The position numbers and the translations under genes were made by a program. A DNA stretch of 36,761 bases. Source: Clostridiales bacterium. GTDB lineage: Bacteria > Bacillota > Clostridia > Christensenellales > Borkfalkiaceae. Positions 1 to 7,305 of this stretch are shown one piece after another. The stretch covers positions 1 through 36,761 of the forward strand of contig JAFLVO010000010.1 of NCBI GenBank assembly GCA_022508245.1, read 5' to 3'. The notes below the pieces were generated by a model, which did no database searches, was not told the DNA's origin, and saw only the letters and a list, made by a program, of their open reading frames with translations. The first letter of the stretch is position 1. Each line of letters opens with the position of its first letter.

Positions 1-607
1 CGGACATACCTTGCAGTATAATTAACTTCGTTACCGCAAGTGCGCCTATGAATCTTCTTATATCCTCTATATCGTAGTAAAGATGTAACTGCCCTGCCGA
101 GAAGTTCCTGAATTCCTCGCACAGCTCTTTTAAGGTTATACTGTCATCGTAGTCCGGGCGGTCATAGCTTTCGTATTCCTTATCTATCTGCGTGAGCATG
201 TAGAAGCGCGAACCGCCCTCGTTGACTTCCTCCTCTTTTTCGTCCGTCTCCTGCATGACGGGCTTACCTCCGCGATAGGTATAACCCATCGCGTAGGGCG
301 CACTCGTAATGAGCGAGCTCTTCACAAAGGACAGATCCCCGCTTATCTTATCCATTCTGTCGTCAATATCCTCTTTGACGGCTTTGAGCGCTTCGTCCTC
401 CTGCACGTCGGCTTTCGCCTTGGAGCGCTCTTTGAGATCGGAGGCGCGGCGCTGCTCGTTTACCATTACCCGTATAGTGAGCACGAGTATAAAGATAAGT
501 ATAAGGCAGGCGTAAATTATTAAGGCTGTACGGCTTGTCAGCGCTTCGCGCAGTTGATTTAAAAACGCGTTTGGCGCGGCAGCCGATATTAAATTGCCGT
601 ATAACAT
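1..607 (-). CDS. Membrane-anchored AAA-like ATPase, partial (C-terminus off the window)
   Basis: The frame is open from an ATG at 607 to the window edge, giving 202 visible residues. AAAGGAGA lies about 8 bases upstream of the ATG and fixes the start. A single membrane helix spans about residues 27-48, followed by a charged, probably coiled-coil segment (50-95) and an acidic linker (118-156). From about 157 begins a domain, with TLKELCEEFRNFS and then FIGALAVTKLIILQGMS, that resembles the lead-in to the Walker A loop of McrB/MoxR-like AAA ATPases. The glycine-rich loop itself would lie just beyond the edge, so ATPase activity is inferred. Residues 157-202 align with residues 787-831 of the upstream neighbour (859-4158), so the two genes are partly paralogous. 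They are on the same strand, 251 bases apart. The partner and role are unknown; a cytoplasmic ATPase domain tethered to the membrane is the simplest reading. Confidence 0.75.
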   Translation of the reverse strand, partial: MLYGNLISAAAPNAFLNQLREALTSRTALIIYACLILIFILVLTIRVMVNEQRRASDLKERSKAKADVQEDEALKAVKEDIDDRMDKISGDLSFVKSSLITSAPYAMGYTYRGGKPVMQETDEKEEEVNEGGSRFYMLTQIDKEYESYDRPDYDDSITLKELCEEFRNFSAGQLHLYYDIEDIRRFIGALAVTKLIILQGMS

Positions 608-858
608 AAATTCTCCTTTAACGTTCACAAAAACTAAAAACTATTCTGCGTTTTTAATTTTCCGTGAGTTTTGGGAACTATGTTCCCTTTGACGTGATTA
701 TTAAAGGCAAACAATAATAAAATCACGTCAATTCCCCTCCACGGAGGCGAAAGCATTCGCAAATTGGGTGCGAAAGGAAAAAGCGTGGTTTTTCCTTCCG
801 CCGTAAAGCGTATTAATTTATTATAAGGGTTATTGGGGACTATTTGGTCAACTTTCGG
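608..858. other. Intergenic spacer with several inverted repeats
   Basis: No credible ORF. It holds at least three clear hairpins: GGGAAC-TAT-GTTCCC at 673-687; an 11-base-pair perfect stem TTGACGTGATT/AATCACGTCAA at 689-699 and 721-731; and a long stem around the loop gcgtgg at 771-800 (GAAAGGAAAAA with TTTTTCCTTCC). The last is nearest the stop of the GH3-like gene and could terminate or attenuate minus-strand transcription, although no clean U-run follows it. The others could be mRNA processing or stability elements between the two genes. Confidence 0.6.
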
Positions 859-3800
859 TTAACCGATTTTTACGAGGGCTTTCTTGATTTTTGCAATTTC
901 CTCGTCGGGGAAGAGCTTTTCAATGAGTCCCGAAAGATTTTTGTCGCCGTCGTTTTGCTTATATGCGCGGGTATTCTTTAAAAGGGGCACTATCTTGCAT
1001 GTAAACATCTGCGTGAACGCTTCGCCCTCGTCGCCGCCGCACTCCATTATTACGGAAGTGAACTTTTCTATCTGCAGGATATTCTTGTTGCCGATGTCGA
1101 ATTTTTCGTTTGCGCCTACCGCGCTGACGAGTCCGTCCACCTTCTTCCAAATCTTTTCGGGCAGGAAGAACTCTTCGCGCGCGGTCGTAATTAAATCGTT
1201 AAACTCGGCAACCGCAACGTTTTTGACCTCTACGCTTCCACACTTATCTGCCCCGCTTATTGCAAGGTCGACGAACGTGGAGCAATTTATAATTTCCTTG
1301 GGGAAGGTCGCATTGACGTCTTCGGGGACCACAAAGTAAGTGATGTTGCCCGGAAGCTTTATCGTAAGCTCGTTATTTACGGTAAGATGCTTTTCCTCCG
1401 TCGGGTGGTTTGCATAGTCCACAAACTCCTTAAAATAAGCCAGAATATTGTCGGGGACAACCTTTGTTAAAATTGCCGCGCACATCTTTGCTCTGGACTT
1501 TTCGGCGGCGTGAACGGCGTTTGCGAACTCGGAGAGAACGTATCTGTCCCCGCCTTCTTTCCACATAATATCGTTCGTGCCGCCCCAATCGGACGAGGTC
1601 TCGACGAGCGCGGAGCTTCCGAAGTATGCGCCGAGCGCCTCCAAAAACGAGGGCAGAACCTCTGCGTTTGCGCATCTTAAAACTACTATCTTGCTTGCCG
1701 CCACCGCCGCCATTATCGAACGGACGGAGGTCATTTCTATATTGACACCGTAAGATAGAGCAAATTCGCGGAAGTTGGTGCAGACCTCCGAAAGGGATAC
1801 GTGCTCTGTGAAGGTCACTTCCTCGTCCTCGCTCTCGTCAAAGCTCGTATCGAAGGTGCGCTCTACTGTAAGTTCGTGTTTTCTGTTTGCGGATGCGTCC
1901 TCTGCGTCGTCGCTTACATCTGTTTCGGTATCCGCTACGGGTACATCGTATGTTACCTTTGCAATTTCCTTGAACTCGTCAATTCTGCCCACCATATCCG
2001 TAAGTATTTCGTTTTCGTTGAGATAGAGCTGTTTTTTACGGTTCTTTGATATGACGATTATGTAAATCAGCAGAATAATATCGAAGATTCCCGCAACGGC
2101 GCCGAGCACTATGTATAAAAGAGTTGTTTTGTCGCTGATTATGGGTGTGAACGCAAATACCGCTATTAGTGCGTTGTAATATACGCCGAGCATAATCGCA
2201 ATAAACAGCTTAACGCCGAACGAGAGTTTTTTTCTTGCCTTTTCGCGGGCGGCTCTCTCTTTGTCGCCCGTAAACTGTATATCCGTGCCGTGAGAGGTCT
2301 CTACAAGCTCATTTTCAAAGGTGTCTTTATAGACGTATCCGCGCAGCGTAACAGTGCCCGAAAGCTTGTCGCTGTCGTAGTTGTCGGAAATATAAATTTC
2401 GTAGTTACCGCCCTCTATTACATAGCACTGCTTAGAATCGCTGTACGACTTGAAGGTATTTTCGTCGAATGGAATTTCAACATTGACGGAATCCCCCCTC
2501 TTGACGTATTGTTTTACAAAACCGCGCAGGGTTTTGTTTCTGAAGAAGTTGGCAGCTTCCCCGTTCCTTATGTACATTTGAACGCTGAAATAGCTGTCTC
2601 TATCGCCCTTGTTTTCAACAGTGAAGCTTACGCCGCCCGTGTTTACCCTCAAATTGCGGTACTCGAATTGGGTGTACGAAAGTCCGTATCCGAAGGGATA
2701 TATGACGTCGCCGTTCGGTCTTACCGCCTCCTCCGTGAGCTTGCCCGAGGGGGATATAAGTCCCGAAACAATATCGAGCACGGCGGCAACACCCTCCTGC
2801 CCGCAGTTATATGTCAAAAGTACCGCCTTGCACTTGTCGGCAAAGGATAAATCTATATTCATATCGCAGGCAACTACGGCGATAATTCCGTAGCCCTTTG
2901 AATAGAGTGTGTCAAGTAACTCAAGCTGTTCGGGCGGAAGGGCTGTCGCTCCCCTGCCCGCGCACAGATATAACAGGGTGCAGTCGGACTTGCCCGCAAG
3001 CTCTACCGCAGAGCCGAGCAAGTCAACTCTTCCGCTCTCCCCCTTTTTATAGCCCGCAGCAAAGCCCGTAGTTGTTATTCCCTCGTATTCGTTTATGACC
3101 TCGAAAGGAAGCATCTCAACGGTGGGATAGCCGCCAAAGAGCTCTTTCTGATAGGAAATATCGTTTGCAAACTCACCTTCAACGGCAATTCTTGTATGTA
3201 AAGTCAGGGGAAGAATACCGTCGTTCTTGAGAAGCACTACCCCTTCTCTCGCCGCCTTCAAGGCAAGCGCATCGTGGGATATTTCGTCAAACTTGGCGGT
3301 GCGTTCGCCTCCGAGTCCAGTCATTTCGGGAATATTCTCTGCCCCCGCCTTCATTTCGACAAGCAGGGAAATAAGCCTGTCGCATGCTTTATCGATTATC
3401 TCCTCGTCAAAAATCTCAAGACTTCTTACGCGGCGGTCGAACTCGCCGAGTTTTATATTCCCGTCGCGGAAGTTCTTATACGCAATTCTGTACGCCTCGG
3501 TGCGCTCGGTTAAAATGTTTATAAGCTCCGCCGTGAAATCCTCGGTAAGGAACACGAGCGAGCAGCCCTCAAAAAGCATGCGCACGCACTCCTGCACGGA
3601 CGAAGCGTTGCCGTAAAACAGACCCCCGAATTTAAATTTTTTGGTTATATTTTCAATGTCCGCGGAGTTATTTACGAGTACTGACGTGGGCTTGACTTCC
3701 GCCAAAAGAGTGTCTGAAATAAACTTTTTATCGTAGGTGTGATTGCCGTCCTCGGTGTACGTTTTTTCAAAGTTTGCCGCTTTCCCGCTGTTGGAAAGAC

Positions 3801-4158
3801 CGAGCATTTTTGCAAGCACGAACTTTGCCGTTACGAAATTGTCGTTGGAAACGTCGTCCAAGGTGTAGTCGTCGGTGCTGTTGAAATAGCCGTAGGGGTG
3901 CACCCTCTTCGACTCCTCGCCGATAGCTGTATAAACTTCGCCTATAAGCTGGGGGTTCCAGCTTGCGACAAGCGCCTTATCAGAGGGAAAACGCGTAGCA
4001 AAAACCGTGGGACAGTCGTCGTATGGCTGACCCTTCAATTTGAAAACGGGGAACTCGTAACCGCCCGCGGGCGAGCTTTCGTGCGAAGTTAGGCTCGTTA
4101 CGAATTTTACCTTCTGTTCCAATGTCATTTTAACTATAAGCCGTTCGTTAGCTAACAT
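859..4158 (-). CDS. GH3-like pseudoenzyme fused to two membrane helices and a degenerate AAA domain
   Basis: 1099 residues. Residues 5-310 and 390-500 match the family-3 beta-glucosidase architecture: IVKMTLEQKV near the start, FPSDKALVASWNPQLIGEV at 57-75, AAREGVVLLKNDGILPLT at 302-319, and NCGQEGVA then SPSGKLTE at 451-476. An Fn3-like domain follows at about 495-610. The segment where active GH3 enzymes carry the nucleophile Asp (SDW) reads GGLFYGN at 178-184, so hydrolysis is doubtful. Two membrane helices lie at about 650-674 and 679-703. Residues 785-1099 resemble the AAA domain starting in the downstream gene, but there is no GxxxxGK[ST] loop after VVLRCAN, and the expected acidic Walker B pair reads TK (ILTKVV, 896-901). 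The start at 4158 gives the usual short lead-in to the GH3 motif; the ribosome site (a GGGG run) is poor. Likely a membrane sensor, scaffold or binding protein. Confidence 0.75.
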   Translation of the reverse strand: MLANERLIVKMTLEQKVKFVTSLTSHESSPAGGYEFPVFKLKGQPYDDCPTVFATRFPSDKALVASWNPQLIGEVYTAIGEESKRVHPYGYFNSTDDYTLDDVSNDNFVTAKFVLAKMLGLSNSGKAANFEKTYTEDGNHTYDKKFISDTLLAEVKPTSVLVNNSADIENITKKFKFGGLFYGNASSVQECVRMLFEGCSLVFLTEDFTAELINILTERTEAYRIAYKNFRDGNIKLGEFDRRVRSLEIFDEEIIDKACDRLISLLVEMKAGAENIPEMTGLGGERTAKFDEISHDALALKAAREGVVLLKNDGILPLTLHTRIAVEGEFANDISYQKELFGGYPTVEMLPFEVINEYEGITTTGFAAGYKKGESGRVDLLGSAVELAGKSDCTLLYLCAGRGATALPPEQLELLDTLYSKGYGIIAVVACDMNIDLSFADKCKAVLLTYNCGQEGVAAVLDIVSGLISPSGKLTEEAVRPNGDVIYPFGYGLSYTQFEYRNLRVNTGGVSFTVENKGDRDSYFSVQMYIRNGEAANFFRNKTLRGFVKQYVKRGDSVNVEIPFDENTFKSYSDSKQCYVIEGGNYEIYISDNYDSDKLSGTVTLRGYVYKDTFENELVETSHGTDIQFTGDKERAAREKARKKLSFGVKLFIAIMLGVYYNALIAVFAFTPIISDKTTLLYIVLGAVAGIFDIILLIYIIVISKNRKKQLYLNENEILTDMVGRIDEFKEIAKVTYDVPVADTETDVSDDAEDASANRKHELTVERTFDTSFDESEDEEVTFTEHVSLSEVCTNFREFALSYGVNIEMTSVRSIMAAVAASKIVVLRCANAEVLPSFLEALGAYFGSSALVETSSDWGGTNDIMWKEGGDRYVLSEFANAVHAAEKSRAKMCAAILTKVVPDNILAYFKEFVDYANHPTEEKHLTVNNELTIKLPGNITYFVVPEDVNATFPKEIINCSTFVDLAISGADKCGSVEVKNVAVAEFNDLITTAREEFFLPEKIWKKVDGLVSAVGANEKFDIGNKNILQIEKFTSVIMECGGDEGEAFTQMFTCKIVPLLKNTRAYKQNDGDKNLSGLIEKLFPDEEIAKIKKALVKIG

Positions 4159-4315
4159 ATTTTACCCCTGTCCGTCCCTTAACGGTGACAGTATTTTTAA
4201 TTATCCAAATTATGTAATTTTAATGCGTTTTGTAGTATTTTTCCAATAAAATTAACGTAAAATGGACTATTTTGGGTGTAATACCCTAATATAAAATTAT
4301 ATTTATACAAATTTG

Positions 4316-4344
4316 ATTATATATTTATACGGTTAATTTGTCAA
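4316..4344 (-). promoter_or_regulatory. Consensus sigma-A promoter for the GH3-like gene
   Basis: Read on the minus strand this is TTGACA, 17 bases, TATAAT: an exact match to the vegetative consensus with ideal spacing. The start of transcription would be near 4309, giving a leader of about 150 bases before the ATG at 4158. The leader is AT-rich and I recognise no riboswitch in it. Confidence 0.8.
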
Positions 4345-4388
4345 GTGATTTGTCACGGCGCCATAAATGTATGTTACTCACACATATT

Positions 4389-4400
4389 GGTAAGTTTACC
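4389..4400. promoter_or_regulatory. Short dyad upstream of the GH3-like promoter
   Basis: GGTAA-GT-TTACC, a 5-base inverted repeat about 45 bases upstream of the -35 box. It could be an activator or operator site, but it is short enough to arise by chance. Confidence 0.3.
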
Positions 4401-4449
4401 TGTTTATACCTTTAAATTTACTTTATGTGGAGCTTGTTTGCCTTTTTAA

Positions 4450-4463
4450 CACAATATATTGTG
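4450..4463. promoter_or_regulatory. Perfect 14-base palindrome
   Basis: CACAATATATTGTG is its own reverse complement. It lies between the terminator of the tRNA-thiolation gene and the promoter of the GH3-like gene, about 105 bases upstream of the -35 box. A dimeric regulator could bind here; no regulator is encoded nearby, so this is inference. Confidence 0.35.
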
Positions 4464-4486
4464 AGATGATAAATTATATAAATATG

Positions 4487-4522
4487 TAAAAAAATTACAG
4501 TCTGCGTTTTGCAGACCGTAAT
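4487..4522 (-). terminator. Rho-independent terminator of the rhodanese-TtcA gene
   Basis: On the minus strand ATTAC-G-GTCTGC pairs with GCAGAC-T-GTAAT around the loop AAAAC (4494-4522), with one mismatch, and is followed by seven U residues. It starts directly after the stop codon of the gene ending at 4523. Confidence 0.85.
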
Positions 4523-5656
4523 TTATTTTTTATTTTCGTAATTATCTAAAAAATGATGGACGCCGTTCCCGTCCTTATAGGCAATCAGGGTACTTAAATT
4601 GACGTTTTCCACACTCTTGAATATGTGCTGCTCGACCTCCGGATTTTTCTTTTTAAGCTCTCGTATAAGCTCCTTTATCTCCACCCTTTTAGAGCGGTTC
4701 TCTTCGTTGTTGCAGCTTAAGCAATCGTCGGTAAACTTGCAGGCACAGCGTATAAAGTTGAGACCGTTATAATCTCTCCACCTGATTATGTCGCTTTCGC
4801 GTATCAAGTACATAGGGCGGATTAGCTCCATGCCCTCGAAGTTGGTGCTGTGAAGCTTTGGCATCATAGTCTGAACCTGCGCGCCGTAGAGCATACCCAT
4901 GAGTATTGTTTCGATTACGTCGTCGTAGTGGTGCCCCAAGGCTATTTTGTTGCACCCGAGCTCTTGGGCAAACCTGTATAGATATCCTCTCCTCATTCTT
5001 GCGCAGAGGTAACACGGATATCTTTCAACATGGTAGACCGACTCGAAAATATCCGACTCGAATATATGAACGGGTATGCCGAGATTTTTGGCGTTATCCT
5101 CTATAATTTTGCGATTGTCGGCATTGTAGCCGGGGTCCATAACAAGATATTCGACCTCGAACTTGAATTTAGAGTACTTTTTGAGCTCCTGAAATAGCTT
5201 TGCCATTAGCATTGAGTCCTTTCCGCCCGAAATGCACACGGCAACCTTATCTCCGTCCTTTATAAGCTTATAGTCCCAAATCGCCTTTTTGAACTTGCCC
5301 CAGATATCCCTTTTAAAGGTCGTTTGCAGGCTGTGCTCGGCTTTTTTGCGCAAATCCTCGCCCGCTTGCTCCTTTACTCTCTCCAAAAGCCACGCTGCAT
5401 AGCCCAAAACAAGGTTATATGCTTGATAGCCCAAATCTGCAAGCTCCTCGGCAACCTCCTCGCTCGCCTTGCCGACGTTGCAGTAAATTATATATTTTTT
5501 GGTCTTGTCGGCGGGCGGGTTTGCAAGCAATTCCTGCGCTACTACAGGAATAGACCCCGGAATACTGCCGTACGCCCTATCCGCCTCCGTCCTCATATCA
5601 AAGAGTACGTACTCGCTCTCTTTTAAGTTTTTTAACTGCTCTGACGTTATGTTCAT
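4523..5656 (-). CDS. ttcA: Rhodanese domain fused to TtcA-family tRNA 2-thiocytidine synthase
   Basis: 377 residues in two parts. Residues 1-95 are a rhodanese domain with a candidate persulfide cysteine, Cys59, in YCNVGKAS. Residues 115-377 are a PP-loop ATP pyrophosphatase with SGGKDS at 143-148. CYLC (Cys215, Cys218) and Cys304/Cys306 in RCACKF match the three cysteines that hold the 4Fe-4S cluster in TtcA enzymes; a further CLSC lies at 312-315. TtcA proteins use ATP and a sulfur donor to thiolate cytidine 32 of certain tRNAs in the cytoplasm. The fused rhodanese would supply sulfur in cis (inference). The gene is monocistronic, with its own promoter (5689-5717) and terminator (4487-4522). 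There is no strong ribosome site before ATG 5656. Some Clostridia have several TtcA-like paralogues, so the exact tRNA target is not certain. Confidence 0.85.
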   Translation of the reverse strand: MNITSEQLKNLKESEYVLFDMRTEADRAYGSIPGSIPVVAQELLANPPADKTKKYIIYCNVGKASEEVAEELADLGYQAYNLVLGYAAWLLERVKEQAGEDLRKKAEHSLQTTFKRDIWGKFKKAIWDYKLIKDGDKVAVCISGGKDSMLMAKLFQELKKYSKFKFEVEYLVMDPGYNADNRKIIEDNAKNLGIPVHIFESDIFESVYHVERYPCYLCARMRRGYLYRFAQELGCNKIALGHHYDDVIETILMGMLYGAQVQTMMPKLHSTNFEGMELIRPMYLIRESDIIRWRDYNGLNFIRCACKFTDDCLSCNNEENRSKRVEIKELIRELKKKNPEVEQHIFKSVENVNLSTLIAYKDGNGVHHFLDNYENKK

Positions 5657-5688
5657 AAATAAACTTTTTGTCTTTTCCGTTTTTACTA

Positions 5689-5717
5689 ATTTTATCCCTT
5701 TTTTAAAACTAAATCAA
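5689..5717 (-). promoter_or_regulatory. Promoter of the rhodanese-TtcA gene
   Basis: Minus strand: TTGATT, 17 bases, TAAAAT. Two deviations from consensus in the -35 box and one in the -10 box, with ideal spacing. It lies between the upstream hairpin (5724-5756) and the ATG at 5656. Confidence 0.6.
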
Positions 5718-5723
5718 GTAATT

Positions 5724-5756
5724 AAGGGGCTTATCCCCGTTTGGAATAAGCCCCTT
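5724..5756. terminator. Terminator-like hairpin after the 513-residue membrane protein gene
   Basis: AAGGGGCTTAT pairs perfectly with ATAAGCCCCTT over 11 bases, closing a short loop. It lies 7 bases past the stop at 5764. The U-run is good on the plus strand (TTTTT) and weak on the minus strand, where the gene is; it probably still ends the giant-protein operon. The same core recurs at 21209 and 28211. Confidence 0.7.
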
Positions 5757-5763
5757 TTTCATA

Positions 5764-7305
5764 TTACTGTTTTTTGTCCTGCGCAAAGCCGAAGCCGTTG
5801 TGAGTAGTAATTTTAATCAACCCGCGCTTTACAAGTGCGTCGGTAGATTTGTACGGCAGCGTGTAGTCCTGAGGCTTGCGCTCGACGTGCGCCACTCCGT
5901 TTTCTTCAAGCAGCATATCTATAAGCTGTTTTGCATACGTTGTGCGCCTGTCGCCCTTTATGCGGAATAAAAGAGGCGTCTTTCTGCGGCTTGCGACCTC
6001 GGACATATTCTCAACCTTGTACTTGGTGTCCTCGAATTTGGACGGGTCGGTTGCAAGATAGAGCATGAGCGTCTTGCCCCTGACGGCAAAAATTGCAATT
6101 GTCTTTCTTCCGATAGAGAAGGTTTCTCTTTTCCAGCTTATTCTGCCTTTCACGCCCTTGTAGGAGAGAATATGGTTTTTAAGCTCGGAATAGCGGGCTT
6201 TGAGTGCGTCGTCTGCCTGAATTATGCGCGCCGTGAAGCTTCTGTCGAACACTATTCTGCCTTCGGGAGTGTCAATTGCAAGCTCGTCAGCTTCGTCGTC
6301 CGCGCTAACCGCCACCTCGGAGGCTCCTTCGTCGGCGTTCTCGTCGAGAGTGAGCTCGGGCTCCGCCTCGCCTTCAAGCTCGGGCGCCTCGCCCAAGACG
6401 GATATGCGCAACGCGTGGGCTACGAACAGCTCGTCGGGCGTACGCGCCGAAAGGTCGACGGGCTCTATTTGCGTTTCGTAGTCGGGCACTATGGAGTTGA
6501 ACTCGGCAAGGTGCATTAAAAGATATCTTGAATATTCAACGCGGCGCTCGGAAGTGAGCTTATACATCATTGGCGTTTGGGCAAAACGCTTTTTGTCCGA
6601 TTTGTCAATGCCGTGATACTTGGTATCGGCGTATGCCTCGGGGTCGAGCGCAAACGCTATGCACAGCGTCTTGCCGTTGATGTAGATTTGACCGAGAGTC
6701 TTTCTGCCCTTGTAGAAGCGCTGTCCGCGGAAGCTCGTCTTGATTTTAATGCTCTTAAACAGTGCAAGCTCGTTGACAATTCTTGTATAGCGCTCTTTGA
6801 CCTCGTCCGACGCGGCGCGGAGCTTTGCCTCGAAGCCGTATCTGTAACGCACGTAGTAGCGCTTATTGTCATATTCATCGCCCAAGTAACCGAGCTTGCG
6901 GCGGGTGTATTCGGACATATCCGCAACGGCAAGTATCTCGTTTTGCGTAATATCCTCGTTTTCGCCGAGCTCCTCTGTCATTACCTCGGGCGCATCCTCT
7001 TCGTCCTCGTCCTCTTCGTCGTCGGTATCCTCGGTGTCGGGTTCATCGGGTTCGTCGACGTCACTGAACACAATTCCACCCGACACGAGCGAACCGTCGT
7101 CGGTAATATTCCTCAGATGGTCCAAAAGGGCGTCCCTCTTTTCCTGGAGGCGGGTTGTGCACAGCTTGCGCTCCCGATGCTTGCGAATTAAGTAAAACAG
7201 CACGCCGTTGGCGATAATAAGCAGTCCCACCACAGCCGCAATGGTTATAATCGCGGCAAGCTGACCGGGAGAGAAAATCGAAGCTAAAATAACCGAAGTA
7301 TTCAT
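5764..7305 (-). CDS. Membrane protein with two copies of an unnamed KTLxLYLA-type domain
   Basis: 513 residues, not a family I can name. Residues 13-40 form one membrane helix followed by basic residues, so most of the protein should face the cytoplasm. A very acidic stretch runs over about 81-118. Two related domains follow: A at about 149-267 and B at about 351-500. Shared landmarks are an RYxxxxNxL/RYSELKN helix, GRKT, GKTLCIAFALDP or GKTLMLYLATDP, DTKY, RxxTPxxxxxxxxRR, and a helix near the end. An acidic linker (about 306-345) separates them. The ATG at 7305 shares one base with the stop codon of the giant surface protein (TAATG) and has GGAGGG about 10 bases upstream, so translation is probably coupled. 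A decayed copy of the same domain follows the second giant gene (29252-29800). The pairing suggests it serves the giant protein, for instance in assembly or signalling (inference). Confidence 0.8.
   Translation of the reverse strand: MNTSVILASIFSPGQLAAIITIAAVVGLLIIANGVLFYLIRKHRERKLCTTRLQEKRDALLDHLRNITDDGSLVSGGIVFSDVDEPDEPDTEDTDDEEDEDEEDAPEVMTEELGENEDITQNEILAVADMSEYTRRKLGYLGDEYDNKRYYVRYRYGFEAKLRAASDEVKERYTRIVNELALFKSIKIKTSFRGQRFYKGRKTLGQIYINGKTLCIAFALDPEAYADTKYHGIDKSDKKRFAQTPMMYKLTSERRVEYSRYLLMHLAEFNSIVPDYETQIEPVDLSARTPDELFVAHALRISVLGEAPELEGEAEPELTLDENADEGASEVAVSADDEADELAIDTPEGRIVFDRSFTARIIQADDALKARYSELKNHILSYKGVKGRISWKRETFSIGRKTIAIFAVRGKTLMLYLATDPSKFEDTKYKVENMSEVASRRKTPLLFRIKGDRRTTYAKQLIDMLLEENGVAHVERKPQDYTLPYKSTDALVKRGLIKITTHNGFGFAQDKKQ

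Noticed and set aside
859-4158. Active beta-glucosidase
   Set aside because: The nucleophile motif is missing and the protein is fused to membrane and AAA-like parts; a plain enzyme name would mislead.
4159-4309. Riboswitch in the GH3-like leader
   Set aside because: A 150-base leader invites the idea, but it is AT-rich, with only a 4-pair stem (GGGT/ACCC) and no conserved aptamer core I recognise.
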